The notes: generated by a model not told the origin, from the letters alone. DNA of 64,000 nt from Candidatus Kapaibacterium sp. (GCA_025455065.1 JALONG010000009.1:1-64000); one strand, 5' to 3'. Positions 48,604-57,849 are shown, counted from the stretch's first letter. A program made the numbers and translations.

Positions 48604-51039
48604 TTAAAACTTAAAGCCAATACTCAAGGTCGGGATAATCCCAAAGAGCGCCGTCTGCTGAACGCTGGGAACGAGGATATTCGCAGAGTTTGCACGAGGA
48701 CCTTCGCCAACAGGTATGGGTGCTGCGTTTGTAGCCGTGCCGTAGCGGACGACCCATTGGAACGGATTTTGACGGTTGTAGGCGTTGTACACGCTCAAAG
48801 CCGCATTAAACGGTAATCCGAACCACGTAAAGTAGTGCGTGATGTTCACGTCCAATTTGTGAAAATCCGGCAAGCGGAAGCCGTTACGCTCGGTGTAATT
48901 CACCCGAACGCCTTGGATAAGCGGGTTTGTCTGCTGAATGCCGCCCACAGTCGGAAAAGAGTATTGCGCCGAGGGCATCGTAAATGCTTGCCCCGTAGCA
49001 AATGTCCATGTTGCGCCCAATTCCCACACATCAGAAAGTTTGTATGTGCCAACAACAGAAATATCATGGCGGCGGTCGAATCGCGGAAAAAAGGGCTTGC
49101 CGTCATTGAGTTCAGCAAAAGTGCGTGTCGCCCATGAAAGCGTGTAGCCAATCCATCCCGTGAAAGCACCCATGCGCTTTTCCAAGAAAAATTCCACGCC
49201 GTAAGCATCGCCCACGCCTTCGGTCAAAACCGATTCGGTTGGAGCAAGCAAGCCGAAAGGCGCATTATCTCTGAATTCATAGAGATTTCGCATGAACTTG
49301 TAGTAGCCTTCCACGCTGAAGGTATATTCACCGTTGAGCAGTTTCGTTTCCGCGCCAAGCACGTACTGAATAGCGTTTGCGGGCTTGATGTTGTTCGTTG
49401 CAGGAAACCACGTGTCGGTAGGCAGCGCCACATCGTTACGGATGACCAAATGCAAAAACTGGTTCGCAATAGCAAACGCGCCTTTGATAGAAAGGTCGTT
49501 CACAAAACTGTCCGTGTTGCCGCTAAATACACTATACGATACGGATGCTCGCGGCTCAGGCAGGAAGCGGTCTCCACGCTGGAAGTACGCCATGCGTAAA
49601 CCGATATTCGTTGTAAATTTCTCGCTGATTTCCCACTCATCTTGCGCATAGATACTCGCTTCCAGAGCATCAATCGTGTTATTGGAGCCGAGTGCCGCAA
49701 GTGCCTGACCGAAAGGCAAACTCTTCGATTCTACCAGCGTTGTAAAGCGGTGGAAGGTCGCATCAAAGCCAAATTTGACCTTGTGTTCGGTTGCCGGAAA
49801 ATACTGCGCGTCGCCACGCAAGGTAAAATCACGGATTTGGGAAAATGTCGTAAAACCGACTTCGTTATCACCTGTGCCAAAGCCAATGTTGATGCCTGTT
49901 CGGTAATCGGTGTAAATTGCGGAGAAGTTTGAGAAGAGCGTCGGCGAGAAGGTATGCGCCCAGCGAATGTTCGCCGTTGCATTACCCCAATCAATACCGA
50001 AACGCAAGGCTTGGTCAGCCGTTGCCCCGGCAGCAGACGAGGTTAGTACGTCATTCCCGAAATAACCGCTCACATAGAGGCGGTCGTCATCGGAAATTTT
50101 GTAATTGAGTTTTGCGTTAAGGTCGTAAAAGTAATAATTAAGACTGCTTTGCTGCCCCGAAATGGCGGAACTCAGCGCCAAAAGCGGGTCTAAGTAGGTT
50201 CTACGTCCCGAAACCATAAACGATACATCGTCGCCAATCGGACCTTCAATAGTCGCACGAGCCGCAATAAGACTGAGGTTTACTGTACCGCCGAACTTTT
50301 CTTTCGAGCCTTCTTTCATCGTGAGGTCAATCACACTGGACAAACGTCCGCCGTATTCGGCAGGAAACGCACCTTTAATCACGCGAACATCACGAATAGC
50401 GTCGTTATTAAAAACACTCAGAAAACCGCCTAAATGCGAGGGATTATAGACAATCACACCATCAAGCAGCGTTAAATTCTGGTCGGGTGAGCCACCGCGC
50501 ACGTATAAGCCGCTTGAAAGCTCACCACCGGACTTGATGCCAGGCATATACTGAAGCATACGGAACACATCTGCTTCGCCGCCAATGGTGGGCAGTTTCC
50601 GCACCATATCTGCTTTCAGTTCCACAGCGCTGATATTTGCAACGGATTTTGTTTCGCGCTCTGCCGTAATCGTAACCTCGCCAGCGCTCACATTTGCTTG
50701 CTTCAGTGCGATATTCATCTTCACAGCAGCATCGGGTTTGTCAATGGTAATCGCTTTGGAAAATTGTTTGAAACCTACGCCGCGCACAACAAGGAAATAC
50801 GAGCCTTGAGGGACAGTGGGAATAGAATAAAAGCCGTATTTATTTGTCCGCGCACCACGTAAAATGGCGCTTGCAGACGACGCAGTTTCGTCTTTCGACA
50901 AAATCACATTTACGCCGATAACTGCTTCGCCTGAGCCTGCTTCGCTTACCGTGCCGGAAATCACGCCGTTTTGAGCAGGCAAAAGCCTTGCGAACAGCAT
51001 CAGGGCTGCTGTTAGAACAGAGAGTTTGAAAAACTTCAT
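48604..51039 (-). CDS. TonB-dependent receptor, carboxypeptidase-regulatory N-domain
   Basis: An 811-residue outer-membrane transporter. Signal peptide MKFFKLSVLTAALMLFARLL, a CarboxypepD_reg-like domain (about residues 22-110; GVISGTVSEAGSGEAVIGVN), a plug (about 115-230; VRKLPTIGGEADVFRMLQYM, LLDGVIVYNPSHLGGFLSVF) and a beta-barrel ending PTLSIGFKF. The YNPSHLGGFLSVFN plug motif marks the receptor type that pairs with DUF4249 lipoproteins; the pair is present here. No Pho-type repeat or TAnnTTTG box was found upstream. Substrate is unknown. Confidence 0.93.
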   Translation of the reverse strand: MKFFKLSVLTAALMLFARLLPAQNGVISGTVSEAGSGEAVIGVNVILSKDETASSASAILRGARTNKYGFYSIPTVPQGSYFLVVRGVGFKQFSKAITIDKPDAAVKMNIALKQANVSAGEVTITAERETKSVANISAVELKADMVRKLPTIGGEADVFRMLQYMPGIKSGGELSSGLYVRGGSPDQNLTLLDGVIVYNPSHLGGFLSVFNNDAIRDVRVIKGAFPAEYGGRLSSVIDLTMKEGSKEKFGGTVNLSLIAARATIEGPIGDDVSFMVSGRRTYLDPLLALSSAISGQQSSLNYYFYDLNAKLNYKISDDDRLYVSGYFGNDVLTSSAAGATADQALRFGIDWGNATANIRWAHTFSPTLFSNFSAIYTDYRTGINIGFGTGDNEVGFTTFSQIRDFTLRGDAQYFPATEHKVKFGFDATFHRFTTLVESKSLPFGQALAALGSNNTIDALEASIYAQDEWEISEKFTTNIGLRMAYFQRGDRFLPEPRASVSYSVFSGNTDSFVNDLSIKGAFAIANQFLHLVIRNDVALPTDTWFPATNNIKPANAIQYVLGAETKLLNGEYTFSVEGYYKFMRNLYEFRDNAPFGLLAPTESVLTEGVGDAYGVEFFLEKRMGAFTGWIGYTLSWATRTFAELNDGKPFFPRFDRRHDISVVGTYKLSDVWELGATWTFATGQAFTMPSAQYSFPTVGGIQQTNPLIQGVRVNYTERNGFRLPDFHKLDVNITHYFTWFGLPFNAALSVYNAYNRQNPFQWVVRYGTATNAAPIPVGEGPRANSANILVPSVQQTALFGIIPTLSIGFKF

Positions 51040-51259
51040 GGAGAAAAACCTTGAGAATGAGGGAGGTTATTGAATTGCAGTGGTGAATGGCGAATAACTC
51101 GACAAATGACTTTACGCAAGTATTCATCAAGAAAAAGCCTGTGGTGACAGATTGGTTACAAACTGACGAGAACTGTGGTGAAACCTGTCTTGCCACAGTA
51201 AACGATTCAGTTGGTACGTTATTGTACAAAAATTTGTTTCAAATTGTTCAATATTGCAT
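51040..51259. other. Intergenic region upstream of the TonB receptor
   Basis: A 220-base AT-rich stretch between the TonB receptor start and the CotH-gene terminator. A palindromic ACAAAAATTTGT is present near 51225-51236. No TAnnTTTG -7 box, gene or conserved RNA was recognised. Confidence 0.45.
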
Positions 51260-51315
51260 AAAAAAATGCCTGACTCCTCAAACGCTTGGAAAATTGCGTT
51301 TGCAGAAACAGGCAT
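51260..51315 (-). terminator. Intrinsic terminator of the CotH-like gene
   Basis: A two-part stem: ATGCCTG (51266-51272) with CAGGCAT (51309-51315) and CAAACGC (51279-51285) with GCGTTTG (51296-51302), separated by an internal bulge. On the minus strand the stem ends in a run of seven Ts. Confidence 0.93.
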
Positions 51316-51368
51316 GGTACTTTTTGTGGGAACCGTTCGGGGAAAATCTTTAACAGGCGTTTGAGTGA

Positions 51369-53831
51369 TTAATTCTTCACAAACCGCTTCCCAACTGCTC
51401 CGCAACGCAAATAATACACGCCTTGCGGAAGAATACCGAGTTGTACTGTCATCGTATTTTTTGCCGAAAGCCGCATCACTACTTGCCCGAAAGTATTATA
51501 GATTTCCACCGTGTTTCCGTGTACATCCCCGCCGAACTGTACCGTCACTTGCTCTGATGCAGGGAGAGGATAAATACTCACTTCGCCTTCAATGGCGTTC
51601 TGTTGCTCACGAACACTTGTCGCCATGAGGTTGTTTGTCGTGCGGGGCGACGGCGTTTGTATGGCAAAATTATCCGTTCCATTGGGTACACGCGCATAAC
51701 TCACATTTGCTGCCAAAGCAGGAAAGGTAACTTGGTCTATCATACGCCCTGTGGAGTCCGATAAAATAGCAGATTCACCGCTTGCCGACAGTTTGAAACT
51801 TGCGTGGAGTGGTCCTTCGGTGGGTTCTTCGTCTGCCCAAACGATGAGGTAGCCGTTGGCGGGAATAACCGTACCAGCCGGAAAGCGCCATTTTAAGGGC
51901 GTTGCAGGGGCATCGCTGAGATAATAGCCGCTCATATTTATTGCTGCATTAGTATTGTTGTAGAGTTCAATCCAATCCTCAAAATCACCTGCTTCATCCT
52001 TCGCACCGTTGGTATTACTTGCAACAATTTCATTCACGACGACCGTTTTTTCCGCCGTTCCACTTGATGCCACCGTATAAACGAACACATCATGCTCTGC
52101 TCCCAAGGGCAGATAGGAAGCGCTTTTTACGGCATTATTGGCAATCGCTTCCACATAATACCGCACCACTGTTCCCCCAGCAAACCCGGGAATAGTGCCG
52201 CCGTAGAGACCGTCGCCCACCGCACCGTCATTGTGCGCTCCGTCGTCAAACATGGCAGCAGCCGTGAAACCGCCTACCAAGCCGCTTGCGTAATACACGC
52301 TCACTTTGTTCACGCCGTTTGCCGAACTTACTTGCGCTTGTACTTTCACGGGTTCTTGTGCTGCGGGAGCGGTTTCTGCACGTCCGGCATTATTGAAATA
52401 TTTCACAGAAGAGAGTGCCAGTGCGGTTTGTGCGACTTCGGGATGAGCAAGCAAAAACGCTCGGCGATTGGTGACAAATGTCTTTAATGCCGGAACACCG
52501 CTTGTATATTGGGCTGTGGGGTAGAGTTTTTTCGTATCGGAAGCGACTTCTGCGGCAATTTGGCGGTCTAATTCGTCAATCACCGCATTCACGTTGGCGG
52601 AAGTGAAGGTTTCCTGCAAAATAGCGCGGTAATGCGCCAAATAACGCTGCCGAACTTCAGGAATACTCAGAAGTTTGTGCAAAAGCGGATAATTGGCATT
52701 TCCCGAATTTTTGAAGGGACCCCAATCTGCACTCGTCGCAAAGTTGCTTTGAAACGAGGAGTTTCCGTCGTATTCAAGCGGCATGGAGCGCCCTGTTTCC
52801 GGCTCGTAATAGACATAATAATCTTGCTTGCCCTTCATAATGTAGCTGTCGTCATCGGTAAAAATGTTCTCCACCGCAAGAAACCACAGCGCTTTATCAA
52901 TATCAATCGTTTTGTCAATCGCTGTGATATTCGCCGCCGTCGCCGTGCTGAGAGTTTGACACGCCGTTATCAACTTTTGCCACGAATCCGCAATGTCGCT
53001 GGATTTTAGGTCGTAATAACGCTTGTATGTTGCCGAATCATTGCCGAGAAAGTTCATTCCCGCCGTGCCGTCGCCCCAGCCGCCGGGCATTGCGCCCATA
53101 CCGCCACCGGGGGGCATACCGCCTCCCGGAGGAAGACCACCACCCGGAACAGTATTGGTCTGGCTTTCCACCGTTGCACGAAACCGCGCACCGTTATTGC
53201 TCAAGAACCATTCTTTGAGAAACGTTTTGTCAATCGCTTGAATGTTCGCGTAAATGCCCCAATCTTCACCGTTGATGTACAACCGTACATAATTCGCTTT
53301 TGCCATCGGCGTATAGCGGCTTCCCAGCCGATCATAGAGGACTTCCCGCATAAACGTCGGGTCTTGGTGGGCGTTATTGAATTTGAGGTTTTTATAGCCC
53401 ATCAGCGTTTGGTCGCCGTTTACAAAATCGGTTTCAACAGCAAACGATTTTTTTTGCGATGTGCCTGTGCCGGTGTACGATGTATTACCGCGAAAGCGCA
53501 CACCTACGCCGTTGTATTTCACGCCGTCCACTTCCATATTGGCGTGGATATTGCCTTCGGTGGCATAATTTGCCGTCAAAAGCGCCCAATAATTGGGCTG
53601 CGTGAAGGACAGATAAACTTTGCGAATTGTGCCGCGTTCATACAAGCCCGTTGGTGCTTTCCCGCCGGAAAGCAGCATTGTAGCGCCTTCCGAGAGATAC
53701 CACTGGTTTGGCAGCGATTGTACGCTCAGGGTTTGTGCAGAAATTTTTGACGGCAGTGCAAGAGTAAAACTTACTGCAAGAAGGAGAAGCAACGCAAGCA
53801 GTAATGAGCGTTGCAGGCGAAATGAATTCAT
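51369..53831 (-). CDS. Secreted CotH kinase-like protein with lamin-tail and type IX sorting domains
   Basis: An 820-residue exported protein. Signal peptide (LLLALLLLLAVSFTLALP). A CotH kinase-like domain spans about residues 60-490: VYLSFTQPNYWALL, GYKNLKFNNAHQDPTFMREV and the later LDIDKALWFLAVENIFTDDDS region, where Asp residues expected for metal binding are seen. A Gly/Pro/Met-rich linker (PGGGLPPGGGMPPGGGM, near 53080-53150) interrupts it. A beta domain follows, then a lamin-tail domain (about 635-745; VVNEIVASNTNGAKDEAGDF) and the type IX sorting domain (about 755-820; YPLPASEQVTVQFGGD). CotH proteins phosphorylate coat proteins in Bacillus; activity here is unproven. The alternative start at 53924 adds no signal. 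Confidence 0.9.
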   Translation of the reverse strand: MNSFRLQRSLLLALLLLLAVSFTLALPSKISAQTLSVQSLPNQWYLSEGATMLLSGGKAPTGLYERGTIRKVYLSFTQPNYWALLTANYATEGNIHANMEVDGVKYNGVGVRFRGNTSYTGTGTSQKKSFAVETDFVNGDQTLMGYKNLKFNNAHQDPTFMREVLYDRLGSRYTPMAKANYVRLYINGEDWGIYANIQAIDKTFLKEWFLSNNGARFRATVESQTNTVPGGGLPPGGGMPPGGGMGAMPGGWGDGTAGMNFLGNDSATYKRYYDLKSSDIADSWQKLITACQTLSTATAANITAIDKTIDIDKALWFLAVENIFTDDDSYIMKGKQDYYVYYEPETGRSMPLEYDGNSSFQSNFATSADWGPFKNSGNANYPLLHKLLSIPEVRQRYLAHYRAILQETFTSANVNAVIDELDRQIAAEVASDTKKLYPTAQYTSGVPALKTFVTNRRAFLLAHPEVAQTALALSSVKYFNNAGRAETAPAAQEPVKVQAQVSSANGVNKVSVYYASGLVGGFTAAAMFDDGAHNDGAVGDGLYGGTIPGFAGGTVVRYYVEAIANNAVKSASYLPLGAEHDVFVYTVASSGTAEKTVVVNEIVASNTNGAKDEAGDFEDWIELYNNTNAAINMSGYYLSDAPATPLKWRFPAGTVIPANGYLIVWADEEPTEGPLHASFKLSASGESAILSDSTGRMIDQVTFPALAANVSYARVPNGTDNFAIQTPSPRTTNNLMATSVREQQNAIEGEVSIYPLPASEQVTVQFGGDVHGNTVEIYNTFGQVVMRLSAKNTMTVQLGILPQGVYYLRCGAVGKRFVKN

Positions 53832-53935
53832 AACGATACCCCAAAAAGTGATGTGGAAATTATAGCTGAATAAGGATTGTGCTTTGGCAAAGAGGAACAT
53901 CGCTAAACCAAAAAAGTTACACAATCGAGTAACGC

Positions 53936-55756
53936 TTATTTCCTCGCTGCGGGAAGTTTTTTTGCGTGTGAAAAATGCTTCGTATTTCCCTGAAGCCGCT
54001 TTCTTCCACGCTCCTCTACAACTCCTTGAAAACGACCCAGAGCCTCTTGCAGTGCGGAGGTCAGCGCAGCAAGATTCTCAGCGGCTTCGGCGATAATGCC
54101 GACATCATCGGCAGAGCGCTCGGAAATCGTCGTAATACGGTTCACACTCGCGCTCACATTCTCGCCCGCAGCCGATTGTTCCTCGCTTGCAGCGGCAATG
54201 TTTTGAATAAGCTCCACCATTGCTTCCGAACTTTTCACCACGCCGTGCAGTGCCGTTCCGGCGTTGTCGGCAAGCGTGATGCCTTGTTTTACTTGGTCGT
54301 TACCTTCGTTCATCACCTTGACGGCATCGGAGGTTTCTCGCTGAATGGCGTTAATCATTGTGGTAATCTGCTTCGTAGCTTGCGTGGTACGCTCTGCGAG
54401 TTTACGGACTTCATCGGCAACAACCGCAAAACCGCGCCCCTGCTCGCCTGCGCGGGCTGCTTCGATAGCGGCGTTCAGCGCCAGCAAATTCGTCTGGTCT
54501 GCAATTTCGTTGATAACAAGCGTGATTTCGCCAATCTCCGCACTGGATGCACCCAGCTTTTCAATCGTTTTTACTGATTGTGCTACGACATTGGCAATTT
54601 GCCGAATTTTATCCACCGTTTGAATCACCACAAAACCACCGGATTGAGCAATGGTACGGTTTTGCACCGCTACTTCGGATGTTCGTGCAGCGCTGCGGGC
54701 GTTGTCGGCAATCGTTGTGGTCATTTGGCTCATCGAAGCGCGTATTTCCTGTGTTTGTGTGGCTTGCCCTTCGGCTGCATCGGCAATAAGGATGCTCCGC
54801 TCTTGGATATTTGCTGCCGCTTCAGCGACATTTTCCGCCGCTTCATGCACCTGCGCCATCATACGTTGTACATTCTGAACGGCAGCATTAAAGCCATTAC
54901 AGAGGTCTCCGATTGCGTCATCACTCGACACGTCCAAGCGTACTTCAAGATTGCCATTAGCAAATTCTTGCATTGTTGCCAAAATTTCTTCCACACTTTT
55001 TTGTAAGTATTCTTGCTGCTCCACAGCCTTTTGTTGCGCTTCCACAGCCCGCATCTCGCCTTCATGCGCAACGATTGTTTGCTTGGAAATTTCGTCATTT
55101 GCCCTGAGCAGACTTTCCAACATTTCCCCGAAAGACCGCATGAGTTCTCCCGTTTCATCGCTTCCGGCGCTGTTGTAGGGAATCGGAGTCGTCAAATCAC
55201 CTTCGCTCACACGCTGCGCCGCATCACGCAGGGCAATAACAGGCTTTGCAAGGTTTCGTGCCAGAAAATACACGCCTACGCTGCCCAGCAAAAACAAGCC
55301 CGCAATCACACCAAGCATCGTCAGCGTCCGAGTCCGAATAAGCGCAGCAATACGCTTTGTAGAAGACCCCACAACCACAACTCCCTTCAGCGACGGTGAT
55401 TCAACCGAAGAGCGCTTCACAACAAGGCTGTCAGTCTGCGTAATATTTTCGGCAAACTCGAATTTTTCAGGAAATGCCGCAATCGTCTGACCGTCGCTCA
55501 CCAAAGCAACGAAGCGCACATCAGGGTTTTGCTTCACGTAATCAATCGCCCTTTGGGCGCTCTGCAAATCTTGATTTTGCAGACCAATCGAAACACCCAA
55601 GGCGACTGTTTCCGCTAGCGCCTGTGATTCACGGGTGAAGGATTCAAGCAGGGTTTCACGGGTTTGTGTCGGGAAATATATTCCCACAAAGACGACTATC
55701 GCCAAGAGCAAGGCATTGACGAGAAGTTGGATTTTGGTGCGAAGGCGGAAGCGCAT
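53936..55756 (-). CDS. Methyl-accepting chemotaxis protein
   Basis: Membrane chemoreceptor that signals to CheA/CheW. The 606-residue product has TM1 at about residues 9-28, a periplasmic sensor of about 115 residues (29-146, single Cache-like: [19 protein letters not shown]), TM2 at about 147-166, HAMP at 167-220, a second HAMP-like segment (about 270-325) and the signalling helices with the hairpin tip [18 protein letters not shown] and [18 protein letters not shown]. No CheR-tethering pentapeptide is at the end. The start at 55756 is preferred; the longer frame adds a TNDQV repeat that is only the tandem array. It lies 135 bases downstream of the PstS-like gene, same strand. No che gene is in the window. 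Confidence 0.93.
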   Translation of the reverse strand: MRFRLRTKIQLLVNALLLAIVVFVGIYFPTQTRETLLESFTRESQALAETVALGVSIGLQNQDLQSAQRAIDYVKQNPDVRFVALVSDGQTIAAFPEKFEFAENITQTDSLVVKRSSVESPSLKGVVVVGSSTKRIAALIRTRTLTMLGVIAGLFLLGSVGVYFLARNLAKPVIALRDAAQRVSEGDLTTPIPYNSAGSDETGELMRSFGEMLESLLRANDEISKQTIVAHEGEMRAVEAQQKAVEQQEYLQKSVEEILATMQEFANGNLEVRLDVSSDDAIGDLCNGFNAAVQNVQRMMAQVHEAAENVAEAAANIQERSILIADAAEGQATQTQEIRASMSQMTTTIADNARSAARTSEVAVQNRTIAQSGGFVVIQTVDKIRQIANVVAQSVKTIEKLGASSAEIGEITLVINEIADQTNLLALNAAIEAARAGEQGRGFAVVADEVRKLAERTTQATKQITTMINAIQRETSDAVKVMNEGNDQVKQGITLADNAGTALHGVVKSSEAMVELIQNIAAASEEQSAAGENVSASVNRITTISERSADDVGIIAEAAENLAALTSALQEALGRFQGVVEERGRKRLQGNTKHFSHAKKLPAARK

Positions 55757-55770
55757 AGAGTGGGGCTTGG

Positions 55771-55835
55771 TTACTTGGTCATTAGTTACTTGGTCATTGG
55801 TTACTTGGTCATTCGTCATTTGTCATTCGTCATTC
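55771..55835. repeat. Tandem 15-mer and heptamer array upstream of the chemoreceptor
   Basis: Three 15-bp units (TTACTTGGTCATTNG; 55771, 55786, 55801) run into four 7-bp units (GTCATTC or GTCATTT; 55808-55835). It lies in the leader of the chemoreceptor gene. If translation began upstream it would encode T-N-D-Q-V repeats, which is improbable. Confidence 0.9.
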
Positions 55836-55840
55836 GCTGT

Positions 55841-55872
55841 CCCGTCCTACGCTTTCCTAAGCGTAGGACGGG
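55841..55872. other. Perfect 14-bp palindromic hairpin
   Basis: CCCGTCCTACGCTT (55841-55854) and its exact complement (55859-55872) enclose TCCT. It lies between the PstS-like and chemoreceptor genes. With no T-tract on either side it is not a normal terminator; transcript processing, attenuation or a small mobile palindrome are options. Confidence 0.9.
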
Positions 55873-55891
55873 TTGGGTTGATTTCTAGTAG

Positions 55892-56347
55892 CTAAAACTT
55901 CGCAATAATTTTCACATCTTTCGGGGCTTTGTCCGCGCTGATATACCCGATTGCTCCTGGCGTATTTGCTACCCTCTGGATGATTTCATCCTCCGAGGCG
56001 AGCGCTGTTGGCGGTAAGCCTTTCCCTGCGAACTGTTTTTTGAGCCAAAGTTTTTGCATCTCGCCGAAGGATGTCCCCAAAGCTGCATAAAACTTGGCTT
56101 TTGCGGGGGAATCGCCTTTGATTTCAAGCAGCGTAATTTTGCCGCCATCACTCCAATTTTTCGTATTGAGCGTGAAAATATCCAGTAGTTTATCATTGTC
56201 CAGCGTAGCGACAGGCGAGGATTTATGCGCTATGACGACGACTTGGGCAAATATCCTTTGCGAACATCCAAGAATAAAAGCTAACACAAGAAGTATTCGT
56301 AAGGCTGTTCGTATCTGGGTAATTGAGAGGGGTAAAAAGGTTTTCAT
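55892..56347 (-). CDS. PstS-like single-domain periplasmic binding protein
   Basis: A 151-residue exported protein resembling half of a PstS-type phosphate-binding protein (PF12849 family). Signal peptide at residues 1-35 ending RIFAQ, then VVVIAHKSSPVATLDNDKLL, FTLNTKNWSDGGKITLLEIK (the W-x-D-G loop of the family), AGKGLPPTALASEDEII and NTPGAIGYISAD. Such short proteins are often annotated as phosphate ABC transporter substrate-binding. It is not accompanied by PstC/A/B here; instead it sits between a porin (10 bases upstream) and a chemoreceptor (same strand). It may deliver ligand to the chemoreceptor, which is speculation. Confidence 0.88.
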   Translation of the reverse strand: MKTFLPLSITQIRTALRILLVLAFILGCSQRIFAQVVVIAHKSSPVATLDNDKLLDIFTLNTKNWSDGGKITLLEIKGDSPAKAKFYAALGTSFGEMQKLWLKKQFAGKGLPPTALASEDEIIQRVANTPGAIGYISADKAPKDVKIIAKF

Positions 56348-56357
56348 GGTAGTCTCC

Positions 56358-57572
56358 TTAAAAAATGACGCTCAAGCCAAAATAAATAAAATTCAGTCTT
56401 ACAGCATCCGAAGCACGTGTTTGCAGGAGTTGATACTGTGTCTTTGCTACCAAACCATCAATAATGCGGTATCCCAAACCTCCGCCAAAAGCGTCCAAAC
56501 CGTTTGCTGTTGGGTCTGTAGGGGTTATGACATCGCCTTTAAGGTAGCCGTAATTGACGTAAGCGTAAAAATTATCGGTAAAATTGTAAAGCAGATTGCC
56601 GTAGTAGAAGGTTTTATCGAGTGTTCCGCGAAAATTTGTGGGATAGGTAACGTTGTGAAAAACACCAATATACTCGCCCTCAAATGCAAAATTTCCGAGT
56701 GAAAACGATAAATCTGCCCCCACGCGAAACCGTTCTACATCGCCCAAGGGAGCAAGGTATTCTTGCCTTCCCATTCCTAGAGGACCGCCAAATGTTGTGT
56801 CTCGACGATTATCGCGGTCATAGGTGCCGGAAATACCAACTTTGAACGTTTCAGATGCATTACGAAGACCTATACGCCCACCTGTTGCCTTAAAAGGAGA
56901 TGTATCTTCACCTGTTATAGCAGCTTGCGGGAGGCGTTCATTACTGTTTGAGATATAGGATTTTTCTGAGTTTCCTGTATGCAGGGCATAGTCCAGTCGC
57001 AAGCCTCCAAGCGGCACCGAGCCGTAGAATTGCAAATAGGCTCGCTCAGGCAGGAAATCCTCAGCGTTCAGAAGGCTTGCAATGCTGGTTTCATAGACAA
57101 ATGGTCGGAAAAGATACGGCAAAAGCGGTGTGCGGTTTTTGAGTTCGTTAAGATTATTAAACGTCGGCAAAAGCAGACCGGCTTTAACGTTAAGGGCTTC
57201 GCTGTGGTTGTAATTTGCCCACGCTTCTTCCACACTAAAACTCCCCCAACCGCGCTGCGAGGCATATGAAAGCGAAAATTCTAAATTCACAAATGCGCTA
57301 AAGCGCTCTCCAAGCGGCTTGGAAAGGAATAGGTTCATTTGTTGCAAGGAAAACGTATTCCGCTCGGAAGTGTTTGAAATAGTACCCACCGGAGTAGAGA
57401 TATTGTTGTTCGTGCGCTGATTATAGCCCAAAACTTGCATATATCCGTAAATGCGAAGATCGCTGAGTGGGTTGTCCTGCGCGTGCAGTGGCTGAATGAA
57501 CAATGTCGTAATGTATAATGTTGCCACACAAAGCGCACCAAGACTTGTTCGAGAAGGTGAAAAAGTGTTCAT
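56358..57572 (-). CDS. Phosphate-selective-porin-like outer-membrane protein
   Basis: A 404-residue beta-barrel. Signal peptide at residues 1-33 (ALCVATLYITTLFIQPLHAQ). The body has alternating strands typical of OprO/OprP-type porins: LRIYGYMQVLGYNQR at the start, FSLQQMNLFLSKPLGERFSAF, VEEAWANYNHSEALNVKAGLL, YLQFYGSVPLGGLRLDYALHTG, FRVGADLSFSLGNFAFEGEYIG and the closing NFIYFGLSVIF. The start at 57572 was chosen for the signal. The next gene is the PstS-like protein, 10 bases on, and the promoter carries four 11-bp-spaced TTAACA-like repeats, which supports a phosphate link. Anion selectivity cannot be read from the sequence. Confidence 0.87.
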   Translation of the reverse strand: MNTFSPSRTSLGALCVATLYITTLFIQPLHAQDNPLSDLRIYGYMQVLGYNQRTNNNISTPVGTISNTSERNTFSLQQMNLFLSKPLGERFSAFVNLEFSLSYASQRGWGSFSVEEAWANYNHSEALNVKAGLLLPTFNNLNELKNRTPLLPYLFRPFVYETSIASLLNAEDFLPERAYLQFYGSVPLGGLRLDYALHTGNSEKSYISNSNERLPQAAITGEDTSPFKATGGRIGLRNASETFKVGISGTYDRDNRRDTTFGGPLGMGRQEYLAPLGDVERFRVGADLSFSLGNFAFEGEYIGVFHNVTYPTNFRGTLDKTFYYGNLLYNFTDNFYAYVNYGYLKGDVITPTDPTANGLDAFGGGLGYRIIDGLVAKTQYQLLQTRASDAVRLNFIYFGLSVIF

Positions 57573-57639
57573 ACAGAATGATTTAATATGAGGAATTGTG
57601 AACAAATGATTGTGAATGTTCTTGTCAATAATCATGGCA

Positions 57640-57706
57640 CAAAATTACCGTTTCACACTATGCACGTTGTTAAGACCTTGTTAAGAGTTTGTCAAAGGTG
57701 TGTTAA
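57640..57706 (-). promoter_or_regulatory. Pho-box-like array and -7 box of the porin operon
   Basis: On the minus strand TTAACA, TTGACA, TTAACA and TTAACA (5' ends 57706, 57695, 57684, 57673) repeat with a period of exactly 11 bp. The last is 26 bases before a TAATTTTG -7 box (57640-57647), which is 68 bases before the ATG. The direct-repeat geometry is that of PhoB/PhoP boxes. The array lies between the porin operon and the divergent kinase/regulator genes, so it could serve both. Confidence 0.75.
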
Positions 57707-57748
57707 TTCTACATTTCGTGTAATTCTTGCTTTTACAAACCGCTTCAA

Positions 57749-57769
57749 TACGGTATTTTGCACACCGTA
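57749..57769. other. Inverted repeat TACGGT-N9-ACCGTA
   Basis: Perfect 6-bp arms (57749-57754 and 57764-57769) surround nine bases. It overlaps TATTTTG (57754-57760), a one-base-short version of the TAnnTTTG box in the orientation of the kinase gene. It may be an operator for that gene. Confidence 0.5.
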
Positions 57770-57849
57770 ACACAAAAAAATCGGACACCCTGCGCCGAAG
57801 ACGGCAAGCGGACAGCCCGAAGTATGAAGAATATTTTAGAAGCGTTAAA

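Noticed and set aside
53832-53924. N-terminal extension of the CotH-like protein
   Set aside because: The extra 31 residues precede an obvious signal peptide at 53831 and lack a ribosome-binding site.
55757-55819. N-terminal extension of the chemoreceptor (T-N-D-Q-V repeats)
   Set aside because: Encoded by the tandem array; membrane helix follows the ATG at 55756 directly, as expected for a chemoreceptor.
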